Source: Ochromonadaceae sp. CCMP2298 (taxonomy: Eukaryota; Sar; Synurophyceae; Ochromonadales; Ochromonadaceae). Taken from it: a stretch of 16,447 nt of DNA. How positions within the stretch are numbered: position 1 is the stretch's first letter; each line of letters opens with the position of its first letter. The stretch covers positions 1 through 16,447 of the forward strand of contig MU634072.1 in the NCBI GenBank assembly GCA_026770595.1, in the 5' to 3' direction. The notes under the pieces are model-generated. The model saw only the letters and a program-made list of their open reading frames with translations. It searched no databases and had not been told where the DNA came from. The position numbers and the translations under genes were made by a program. Positions 1 through 7,955 of the stretch are shown one piece after another.

Positions 1-183
1 TTCGTGCAGAGCGGCGGACTGCAGTTCCTGCAGGAGCTGAACGAGACGGTGGGGGGCAAGCTGAGCGAGTTCGTCACGCAGATCAACAACTGCTATCCCC
101 CCGAGGTGGTGGAGTTCTACAGTCCCAACTACTCCAAGACGCTGCTGCAGAAGATAGACGAGTATCAGCCTGAAAATATGTAG
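1..183 (+). CDS. SPAG6: PF16/SPAG6 axonemal central-pair protein, C-terminal exon (partial)
   Basis: The first 183 bases read in frame 1 as 60 residues ending at TAG; the gene starts left of the window. The peptide contains FVQSGGLQFLQEL, then INNCYPPEVVEFYSPNYS and TLLQKIDEYQPENM. This matches the C-terminal pattern of SPAG6 (Chlamydomonas PF16), where a glycine-rich 'SGGL' segment is followed by NxCYPxEIVxYYSPxYSxTLLxxxDxYQP. The family is an armadillo-repeat protein that stabilises the C1 microtubule of the axonemal central pair and is needed for flagellar beating. Only the extreme tail after the armadillo repeats is visible, so integrity of the rest cannot be judged. The identification rests on a short but highly characteristic stretch and implies a motile 9+2 flagellum. 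Confidence 0.85.
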   Translation, partial: FVQSGGLQFLQELNETVGGKLSEFVTQINNCYPPEVVEFYSPNYSKTLLQKIDEYQPENM

Positions 184-543
184 ATTGCGTAGCCACGATA
201 ACATGGAAGATAGGAAGTAGCGGGGTCGTTGTTTAACTTGCGTCAGCAATGTTGGTAATAATACGCACCATGCTGATAAATGCCTAGCTGAATGGTTTAT
301 CTCCCGATCTTCTATTTAAGGTATATCTTCCGATCTTGTAAATTGTGCTGGTGCTTATGCCATAGCGCCACTCCACCGTCTTCATACAACCTTCCAATTT
401 TGGTGTCACAAGAATAGGCGTATCTACATACCCGGTAGATGCAAACTTGGTTGGTAACTTAACTGCCATCATCTGCCATTTTTTTTGTGTTGTGGCTCTG
501 GATATGCAGATGCTTTCAATGCGCTCTTGTCAGCAAGTCAGCA
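184..543. other. Intergenic region between PF16/SPAG6 and the SMP-30 gene
   Basis: These 360 bases are more AT-rich than the flanking genes and hold no supported gene. They must contain the 3' end of the PF16 transcript and the 5' region of the SMP-30 gene, unless an upstream SMP-30 exon is hidden here. A TGTAA lies near 335 and a TATTTAA near 313, but neither can be assigned a function. A T-run followed by ...GATATGCAG at about 480-509 looks like a 3' splice site, which would put an intron in the 5' leader of the next gene. A near-repeat of CGATCTTC/CGATCTTG sits around 305-337. Confidence 0.4.
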
Positions 544-1599
544 ATGTGCTCTGTCAGTATCAGAGAACATCTGCATCTCCAGAGCTACCCGGTGAATGCG
601 TCCGACGAGTACGTGAAAGAACCAGTCGCCTATCTTGATCCTCCAATTGGCGGCTTCATTGCTGTCGAGACCAAATCAAACCTTGGAGAATCTCCTATTT
701 GGGACGCTGATCGATCATGCTTGTTCTGGATCGACATATCCCAGCTCTATTTCTTCAGACTTTCGTGGACCACGAGCGAACTCGAGAGGTGGAACTGGGC
801 GAAGATGTTTCCTTACGGCAGGCCTGGCTGTATCGTGCCCTGTATGTCTGGGCGTATATTGGTTGCTTTTGAAACAGGCTTTGGATTTTATAATCCAGAC
901 AACTGCACAATGGAATTCGTAGGAACTGGTGCTGCGTGGATGCAGGATGACCTGATCAGTGCGGGGTACGGAGTCAGGCTCAACGATGGCCGAGTGGATC
1001 CTTTTGGGCGGCTCGTTGTTGGTGGCTTGGCATATGACTACGGCACAGAAGCTTGGAAAGACGTGCACCCGATATATGTAGTGGAGAAAGGTGCGGAGGG
1101 TTCGAACCATTCTGTCTCCACCCGCATTCTGGAGCACGTGCCCACCGCCGCCATCAGCAACTCGATCTGCTTCAATCCTCAGGGCACAATAATGTACCAC
1201 TGTGACACTCCCACGAAAGAAATCGTAGCCTATAAGTACGACGCGGCGAGAGGAGTTGTGACCGGGAGAAAAACGGCAGCTATAAAGACTGCCTTTTGTC
1301 CCGATGGCTCTGTGTGCGACACAGAGGGGGGTATTTGGAATGCACAGTGCGATGGCGGCCGGTGCGTGCGGTACGTTCTATCCAACGGCTCTTGGGTGGA
1401 GGACATGTGCGTCGACCTTCCGTGTAAGCAGGTGACTTGTCCTGCGATCGGGGGGCCCCACAGCGACCTCTTATTTCTGGCAACAGGTCGACCTCAAGAC
1501 GAAGAGCTTCGAAAACAAGAGCCTCTAGCGGGAGCGCTTTTTATCTACAAGCTGCCCCGATGTTACGAAGTGGTCAACACTAAATTCAACGACATATGA
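544..1599 (+). CDS. SMP-30/gluconolactonase/LRE-family protein
   Basis: A single exon encodes about 351 residues of a six-bladed beta-propeller of the SMP-30/gluconolactonase (regucalcin-like) family, metal-dependent lactone hydrolases acting on sugar-acid lactones. Family landmarks appear in order: LGESPIWD (about 47-54) followed by LFWIDI; RLNDGRVDPFGRLVVGGL (about 145-162); SNSICFNPQGTIMYHCDTP; and CPDGSVCDTEGGIWNAQCDGGRCVRYV (about 252-278), then TCPAIGG. The expected metal ligands are kept: Glu of GES (E49), Asn of SNS (N206) and Asp of PDG (D254), so it is probably an active enzyme; the substrate is unknown. The reading frame is open further upstream, but only through a GTG at 487, implausible in a eukaryote; 544 is the first in-frame ATG. 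About 45 residues precede the propeller, and an upstream exon is possible. Convergent with the kinesin-4 gene, 45 bases between stop codons. Confidence 0.85.
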   Translation: MCSVSIREHLHLQSYPVNASDEYVKEPVAYLDPPIGGFIAVETKSNLGESPIWDADRSCLFWIDISQLYFFRLSWTTSELERWNWAKMFPYGRPGCIVPCMSGRILVAFETGFGFYNPDNCTMEFVGTGAAWMQDDLISAGYGVRLNDGRVDPFGRLVVGGLAYDYGTEAWKDVHPIYVVEKGAEGSNHSVSTRILEHVPTAAISNSICFNPQGTIMYHCDTPTKEIVAYKYDAARGVVTGRKTAAIKTAFCPDGSVCDTEGGIWNAQCDGGRCVRYVLSNGSWVEDMCVDLPCKQVTCPAIGGPHSDLLFLATGRPQDEELRKQEPLAGALFIYKLPRCYEVVNTKFNDI

Positions 1600-1603
1600 C
1601 TGT

Positions 1604-1620
1604 AATAAACATTGTACAAT
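1604..1620 (+). terminator. Polyadenylation signal and palindrome in a 45-base convergent spacer
   Basis: Five bases after the SMP-30 stop codon an AATAAA hexamer occurs at 1604-1609, followed at 1611-1620 by the perfect palindrome ATTGTACAAT. The minus strand of the same spacer contains TGTAAAATTGTACAATG just after the kinesin-4 stop. The two transcripts must therefore end within, or overlap across, this spacer. The AATAAA is a canonical eukaryotic poly(A) signal; its use here is inferred from position. Confidence 0.5.
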
Positions 1621-1644
1621 TTTACAGTTCTCCCCTCTTAGGGA

Positions 1645-4600
1645 TCACTTGCTTGCCTCCTGGCGCAGCTGCCGCAGTTCCCTCATCATGTCTGCGTTCC
1701 TCTTCTCGAGCTGCTCCCGCCTCTCCTTCTCCGCCATCCAGCGACGCTCCACCTCCTTGTTCAGGTCCCCTGAATCCAGTCGCACCAGCTCGGACAGCAG
1801 CGAGTCAGAGGGGGGTCGGCCCCCAGCACCCCCAGCACTGACGCTCGTACGCAAAGGGGTGTCTCGGTCACTGACACCACGGGCTTTGCCTGAGGTGCCC
1901 GAGTTGGGGCGCGACAGCGTGGTAAAGGCGTTGGTGCGGTTGGCGATGCTGACCGCAAAGCGCTCGGGGGTGTCTAGCGTGGCGCGGCTGGCGTCGTCCT
2001 GCACTCGTCTGGCCTCCAGGGAACGCAGCTGGTTCAGCAGAAAGGCGATCTTCTCCTCCGCCTCCTTCTTCTGCTGCTCCTGCCGCCGCATGGCCTCCGA
2101 GCGCGACTTCTGCATCGCCTTCACCAGCTCGTCGTACTCAGCCGTCTTGTCGTCCAGCTGCTGCTGCAGGAGCTTCGTCCGCTGAGTGCTGCCTGTGGCG
2201 CTGTTTTTCTCCTGCACGACCATGGTCACAAGCTGCTTCACAACGGCGCCGATCTTTCCCTCCACCCTAGGATTGTTGAATTTGAGCACAGAGGTCTTCC
2301 AGTCGCGCAGCAATAGATCGAAGCAGCCGTCGTCGTCCAGCCGCCTCTCTGCAGAGCCAGACCCAGCACCAGATGCAGAGACGCCGCTTCCAGGGGCAGA
2401 AGCAGGGGCGGGGGCGAGGCCCATGGTCTCCTCCAGCTTACTGCGCCGCAGCCTCTCGTGAGCCACGCGCGCCGCGTTCAGCTCCACTTCCGTCTCCAGT
2501 GTCTCTAGCTCCTCCCTCAGGTCCTGGCACGCGCTCAGCGTTGGCTCGTCCACACCCGCGCCTCGCTGGATGCGCTCGATGTACTCCTGCCTGTGCTCCT
2601 CGTAACTGCGGATAGAGTACTGCAGCTCCTCCCACTCGCTGCGCAGCGCTTCATCTCCGTCCCCGTCTCCCAGCTGCCGCTCCATGTCCTGGCTGGTGTG
2701 CTTGAGGCTGCGGATCTTGCCCTCGATTTCGGTTATCTTGCTGCCCAGCTTGGCCTCTGCCTCTAAGATCTTGGAGGACAGCGGCTCTATCTCCTGCAGC
2801 ACCTCGTCCCTCTCGCGCTTCAGCTTGCCCCTTACGTGCAGCAGCCTGTCCATCTCCTTCTGGGACGTCTTATACTCGATTATGTCCCCAACCTTGCGCT
2901 CTATCCACTCCGCCACCTGTTGGGAGCTCTTCGAGTCCTCGTCCTCCACCTTATCGTCCAATCTGTTCCTCGCCTGCTTGGCGCCGTCGTCGTCTTTGCG
3001 CTTCATCTTGGAGACGCGGTCCAGTCGGCTGCGCAGGTCTGAGTTCTTGTCCTCCAGCAGGCGGATCTGCTGCTGCGAGTCAGTGGACTTCTTCTTGAAT
3101 TGCGAGATCTGGTGAGTGAGCTGCTCCAGCGTCTTGCGCTGCTTGCTCTCCGCCTGCTCGATCTGCTGTGTGAGGCGCGCGTACTCGGAGCGAAATGTCT
3201 CCAATTCTAGTAGGTGGTCTGCGGCCTTCTTCGACTCGTAATTGCTCTTCTCCTCGATCAGGATCTTCTCCCTCTCCGCCTCGAAGAAGCGCACTCTGTC
3301 GCGCTCCACGTCTCTCAGCTGCTCCTCTGCTTGGGATAGCTTTGCCTCGTACTCCCGTCTGCGCACTCGCTCCTCCTCCACCTCCTCTGCAGTCTGCTGT
3401 CGCGCAGATCCTAGATGCTTTAGCTGCTCCCTCAGCGCCGAGCACTCCCTTTCCATCTCGCTCATGCGTACGCGGTAGCTCTCTGCAGTCTTCTGGGTCT
3501 TCGACTGCTCCTCCGTCAGCTCCCCGATGACCTGCTGCTTCTTCCGCATGCTCTCCTCCAGCTCAGCCATTCGCTCCTTTAAAGCAGCCTGGCCCCGCAT
3601 GAAAACGTCCTTCTGCTCGTTGGCGGACCTGTAAACGGCCGCCACCTTCTCCTCCGCAAGTACGTTGTCAGCCAGCAGGTCCTCCTTCTCCCTCGCCATG
3701 GTCTCCAGATCCTCCATCAATTGTGATATGTCCGGCTCCGTCACCGCCACGGCCACGCTGATGTCCAGGTCCCGTCGACTGTCGTCTATGCACGTCTCGT
3801 TGATAGAGTCGCACTTGCTGTCCGCCGCCATAGAGGTCTTGGACCGCTGCTGGTGCAGCAAGTTGCCCGCCAGCTTCTGCACCTGCAGCTGCACCTCCTG
3901 GTGCTTCTCGCTGATAACTCTATTCTCCTCTTCCAGCGCCTTGATCTTCTTACGGCAGCGCTTCAGCTCCTTGATCTTCTCGGCGAATATGTCTTCGTCG
4001 CGCTTGAGGTCCTCGCGGCACTCCTCCAGTTCCGCCCTAAGCGAGACCAGCTCCTGCTCGTGGCTGGGCACGATCTGCGCCCCCCCGTGTATCGAGCTGA
4101 TCGACTCATTGAGCGAGCTGCGCAGATGGGCAGTGCTGCGCCTCGCGGCACTGGAGCTGCTACCGTTGCGCAGCTCCTCGAGGGTCTGCACTACCGCGCT
4201 GCAGACGGAGACCAGGTTCCAGGTGATGCCACAGGCGCTGGGAGAGCAGGACCCCTGCTCCTCCAGGTGCTGCAGGTGTTCGCGTAGGGTGCGGTGGATG
4301 CGGTCCATCACGCGCATGATGCGAGTCAGGTTGTGTCGGTCGGCCTCCAGCTCGGCGCGGTCGGCCCAGGAAGCAGGGGGCAGGGGGCCCACCCGGTCCT
4401 CATTCTTGGCCTCCGCTGCCCCAATGTAGTTATCGTATTCCCCCCGTCCCTGCCCCAGTCCCTGTCCTGGCCCTTGCTCCACCTGCAGCTGTGTCATCTC
4501 CCCCTGCATGCGCTCTATCTGCGCGCGCAGCATGGCCACCACAGTGGACTCCATGTCCATGTCCGCAGCGCAGCTCGCAGGCACCACGGCCACAGACACG

Positions 4601-5705
4601 TTCGCCGTGAGTCTGTTCTGCACCGCCTTGGCGCGGAATGCGTACTGCAGCGTGCCCAGGGTCTCGTGCAGGTTGCACTCTGCGGAGGATATGCAGGCCA
4701 GCATCACGGTGCGGCTGTTTCCCCCCAGGCTGTCCTGCAGGAAGCGCGTGAGCTTGGACTCCCTGTAGGGCACGTGCTGGATGGGCGTGCTGGTGAGGGC
4801 GCGGATTACCTTGCCCAGCGATAGCAGCCCCTGATTGATCCCCACGCTCTCCTTCAATCGCGTGCCCAGGGCGCCAGTGCGCTTTGCGCGCTCTGAGCCG
4901 GCCAGGTCCACGAGGTGCAGCTTAGCCTGCACGTAGCTGCCCGCCCGCCCCTCCTCGCCCACGTCCCCATCCCCCGCTCCAGGCGAGAACTCCAGCAACT
5001 CCATGGAGATTGTGAACACAGCGTGCGAGCGACTGCTGGACTGGTTCATAAGCGTCTCGGCCGTGCTGCGGTTGAGGTTGCCCTGCTCCAGGAAGACGAT
5101 GGCAGCGCGCTCGTCCGAGACCACCTCCTCGCGCGCGCCCGTGAAGAAGATCCGCCCGTCCCTGTCCTCGCGGATCATAATATCGCGCGGGGATATGTCG
5201 GGGTGGAGCAGGTCCTTGCAGTCGTCGTTGTAGATCTCCAGCATCGACACGCGCACGCTGGCCATTTTGCCAGCCACGTCTCGCCGCAGGTGTGCGAAGA
5301 CGTCCCGGATAGCGCGCGGTATGATCCCCTCCTCCTCCTCCACGCCAGCGACTCCCATAATGCTGTGCGTCTTACCGCTGCCGGTCTGTCCGTCTGCAGG
5401 TAGTGATCTGTGGTTAGAATCGTGCAGACTGTGGGGATCAGCAAAGATAATGGCGGTTACTTACATGCAAAAACGGTGGCGTTGTAGCCGCGGAGGCATC
5501 CCTCAACTAGCGGCCGCACTGATGCATTGTATACATCTGTTTGGTTAGAATCCTCCCCGAATATGCTCTCAAAGTTGTACTTCTTTTCTCCTATGTGAAG
5601 CGAATCGTTTGAAATCGAAAGGCAGCGCCGCCCCTGCACCTCCCTATTCATCAAGGGCCTGACCCGGACGACCACGCTGACCCTTGAGTTTACTGTATCA
5701 CTCAT
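1645..5705 (-). CDS. Kinesin-4 family (KIF4/KIF21/KIF27-like) motor with long coiled-coil tail
   Basis: Two exons, 5705-5465 and 5393-1645 (minus strand), give 1329 residues. The 71-base intron (GTAAGTAA...CTGCAG, phase 1) splits the tyrosine codon just before the P-loop, and splicing restores [19 protein letters not shown]. The N-terminal motor (about 8-342) has SVVVRVRPL, P-loop GQTGSGKT at 82-89, switch I NQSSSRSH (199-204 core), switch II DLAGSER at 243-249 and HVPYRESKLTRFLQDSLGG at 287-305. GINQGLLSLGKVI is the form typical of kinesin-4. The rest is mostly coiled coil, broken by a Gly/Ala/Ser stretch around residue 990, with KIAFLLNQLRSLE near 1200 and a short terminal coil. Kinesin-4 motors work in spindle midzones, cilium length control or, for KIF27, central-pair assembly; which applies is unresolved. 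The start is ATG 5705; an in-frame GTG at 5735 was rejected. Exon 2 is unusually long at 3749 bases. Confidence 0.9.
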
Positions 5706-5979
5706 CGTCCGAGTGGCAGGGTTGGAAGGACACACAGTGGATTCGAGCTAGACACTCATGCCATCTTCAGCTGCTAGATTGTGAGCGTTAACTTAACTGC
5801 AGGAGAAGTTTGAGCCTCGATTTTCAAAGCCCAAGAATTCCCAAATCAGCGAACTCTTGTCGCACGACATCAATTCATGTTGCATTGGTCGAATTCCCAA
5901 TGCAACAGAAATTCGACGATCTCTATATCACCACCAAATCCGAAGAGGGAAATAAGGCTGTTTACGTTCATTATAATAC
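5706..5979. promoter_or_regulatory. Spacer between transporter 3' end and kinesin-4 5' end
   Basis: The 274 bases carry no supported gene. Both flanking genes are on the minus strand, so this stretch holds the 3' end of the transporter transcript and the kinesin-4 promoter and leader. It is AT-richer than its neighbours, has GAATTCCCAA twice (about 5835 and 5891), and contains the inverted repeat annotated separately. No TATA box stands out. Confidence 0.4.
5878..5907. repeat. Perfect 11-base inverted repeat with CCAAT boxes
   Basis: TGTTGCATTGG at 5878-5888 is exactly complementary in reverse to CCAATGCAACA at 5897-5907, separated by the 8 bases TCGAATTC (GAATTC itself palindromic). The arms place ATTGG and CCAAT head-to-head and begin and end with GTTGC/GCAAC, similar to half-sites of RFX-type X-boxes. 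It lies about 170-200 bases upstream of the kinesin-4 ATG and about 73 bases past the transporter stop codon, so it could be a dimeric factor site or an RNA hairpin at the end of the transporter transcript. Confidence 0.6.
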
Positions 5980-7668
5980 TTAGCAAGTTGATGTCGCAAT
6001 ATTCAGTATGGAAATGGAGGTGGCAACGACACAAACGATCAACCCGACGATCAGCAGCACCAAGTCTCTATGCACAATGTAGGGAGATCCCTTGGGGGGA
6101 CCGGAGAGGGGAACCACAACAGGCCCAGTGGAGCTTCCAATACTTTCTCGGCACACTAGGCCGAAGCCGACGATGCGCAGGTGCAGCAGTGGCGGAAGCA
6201 CGAAGTCTAGAATGGTTGTGGTGAATCCTCCCAGCAGAGATATGATGGAGCCGAAGCAGGGGATGTAGGTGGCCACTGCAGTCGTGAAGATCACTAGTAT
6301 AAGTCTATTGAGCCACCGGACGACCCTGTTGTAGTCTATGGAGCTTGTGGGAGAGGACGGCCCGGAGCTGTTGCCGTAAACCGTCGGACTCATCTCCTCG
6401 TCCGTCGTGTCGCTGTCCGCCACGGACCCGTAGGTGCCGTAGCTACGGGTGGGTGTAGAAGCAAGGGGGGGTGTTGCACCAAGGCAGCAGCTGGCGTCCA
6501 GCACGGAGTAGTACTCGATCATCTTTGCCGCGGGAGCGAGCGTAATGGGGAATGTCATGAGTCCAACCTGTTATGGGGAACGGGGAGAATGGAGGGGGGG
6601 GGGGATGTAGAGAGAAATAGGAGGAATGGGGAACGGCGTGAAGTTAGCACATAATGGTGCATGTCTTCTGAGTTAAGGCAGACTTACGCATCCCATCGCC
6701 CAGCGCACTAGCAGCGAGACGAACGTGTCCACGGGCAGGTTCGAGAGAATGTTCTCCTGGATGCCGTTACCATCATGTACGTACAGTACTGCCCCCACGT
6801 CCCCCAGCACAACGTACAGCACCCACACGAAGAGCAAGCTACCCCCCACTGCGTGCATGAACTCCTCCGGATGTGCCATGCTCTCCTCAACGGGGAATGC
6901 GAGTGAGCACACGTCGAAGCAGAAGATGCTCACCCCCAGGAAGATGATCATATCATTTAGGGAACTGGGGCCCATTGCCAGCGCAGCCCCCCCTAACCCC
7001 CCAGTGGGTGCGCTCAGTGGGTGCTGCATCGTCTCCGAGCCGTATGCGTAGAAACCATGTGCCAGGATTGCACCCACGCCTGTGGTGGAGGAAGGAGGAT
7101 GAAGAGGGAGGAGGGGGAAGGGAGTAGAGAGGGGGAAGGAGTGGGGAAGTGAGATATGGGCAGGCGATGGATGCGTGAGTGCGTGGATCGTACCCAGCAC
7201 AAGGCACAGCATGCCCGCGAGAGAGAGGACGGATATCGAGTCCAAGTCCTCGATGCAGCAGAGCGGGAATGCGATGATCCCACTGATAATCGTCATGCCC
7301 TGATAGTTGAAAGGTATGCTAGGAATGTCCGACAACAATGTTGCAAAGGTAATCTGGAAGGCTATGCAGACCCCAACCAGCAATGATATGATCGAGAAGT
7401 CCGTTGCAAGAACCCCGACTCTTCCCGCCCCTGCATAGGCTATCTTGGAGTAGGTCGATGACAGGTCCGCAGGCAGCTCCACGCCTTCGACTGCATTCCT
7501 ACATTCTACCATCATCTGAGTTGCTGCTATGTTCCAGATCGCGATGACGCCAATGACGATTGGGCCGAAGAGTAGACCGCCCTTCGATGTTGCATAGGGT
7601 AGGGCCAGGACTCCCGCACCAATGCAATACTTGGCCAGGTTGATTCCGGATCGGAATGTAGTGACCAT
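5980..7668 (-). CDS. Amino acid/auxin permease (AAAP) family transporter, minus-strand paralog
   Basis: Exons 7668-7194, 7079-6688 and 6567-5980 (minus strand) give 484 residues. Introns are 7193-7080 (114 bases, phase 1, pyrimidine-rich, no stop in frame) and 6687-6568 (120 bases, phase 0, with an 11-base G run on the plus strand at 6594-6604). The protein is a polytopic membrane protein of the Aa_trans/AAAP superfamily (AVT, SLC32/36/38 relatives), proton- or sodium-coupled amino acid carriers. Hallmarks: INLAKYCIGAGVLALPYATS at the N-terminus (the unwound first helix), IAYAGAGRVGV, CSLAFPVEES, GDVGAVLYV and FPITLAPAAKMIEYY; roughly 11 hydrophobic helices. A polar cytosolic-type loop around 312-366 carries SYGTYGSVA. 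Splicing was fixed by alignment to the neighbouring paralog. The start is ATG 7668; the frame continues upstream only to a GTG at 7842, so a short N-terminus or a hidden 5' exon are both possible. Substrate unknown. Confidence 0.87.
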
Positions 7669-7955
7669 GTTGCAAGTCGCTCTGCACACGGCCACCTTCG
7701 CGAGCGCCTCGGTTACTTGTCGCGGCCCAGAGTGGCCACGCTCAAGCTCAAGCTCCAAAGTCGAGCTGCGAGGTTCAGTTGTGCAGAGAGTTCCATGTCT
7801 CCCATTCCACAAGAAGTTCCATTCACGAAGAAAAACCCACACGTTTCTGCTTCCAAAAGTTTAAATTATGGGAGGGTTTTACATATTCGGGAGAATTATT
7901 ATGGGTTGAGAAGGACTCTTAGTGCAGTGGATCTGGGGCCGGAGTCAATGTGAGG
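7669..7955. promoter_or_regulatory. Shared upstream region of two divergent transporter genes
   Basis: The 287 bases between the ATG codons of the head-to-head transporters must contain both 5' leaders and probably a bidirectional promoter. The middle (about 7855-7910) is AT-rich, with TTTAAATTATGGGAG and a similar ATTATTATGGG nearby; the left part is GC-richer with a CTCAAG-type repeat near 7741-7755. No canonical TATA box or recognised factor site can be assigned. Confidence 0.45.

Noticed and set aside
3665-4429. Long plus-strand open frame (254 codons) opposite the kinesin-4 coiled coil
   Set aside because: It is a Ser/Arg/Leu-rich antisense shadow of GC-rich coiled-coil codons (Glu/Lys/Gln on the other strand), has no family motif, and the minus strand has an intact, recognisable protein.
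5706-5735. Upstream start for kinesin-4
   Set aside because: The extended frame begins with GTG, not ATG; ATG 5705 directly precedes the motor and is the first in-frame ATG.
5980-7668. Minus-strand transporter as a pseudogene because of the odd insert at VLG
   Set aside because: The insert is a bounded GT-AG intron with a pyrimidine-rich 3' end; removing it restores alignment with the paralog, and no frameshift or stop remains.
7669-7842. N-terminal extension of the minus-strand transporter
   Set aside because: The frame is open but begins at GTG and shows no similarity to the N-terminus of its paralog.
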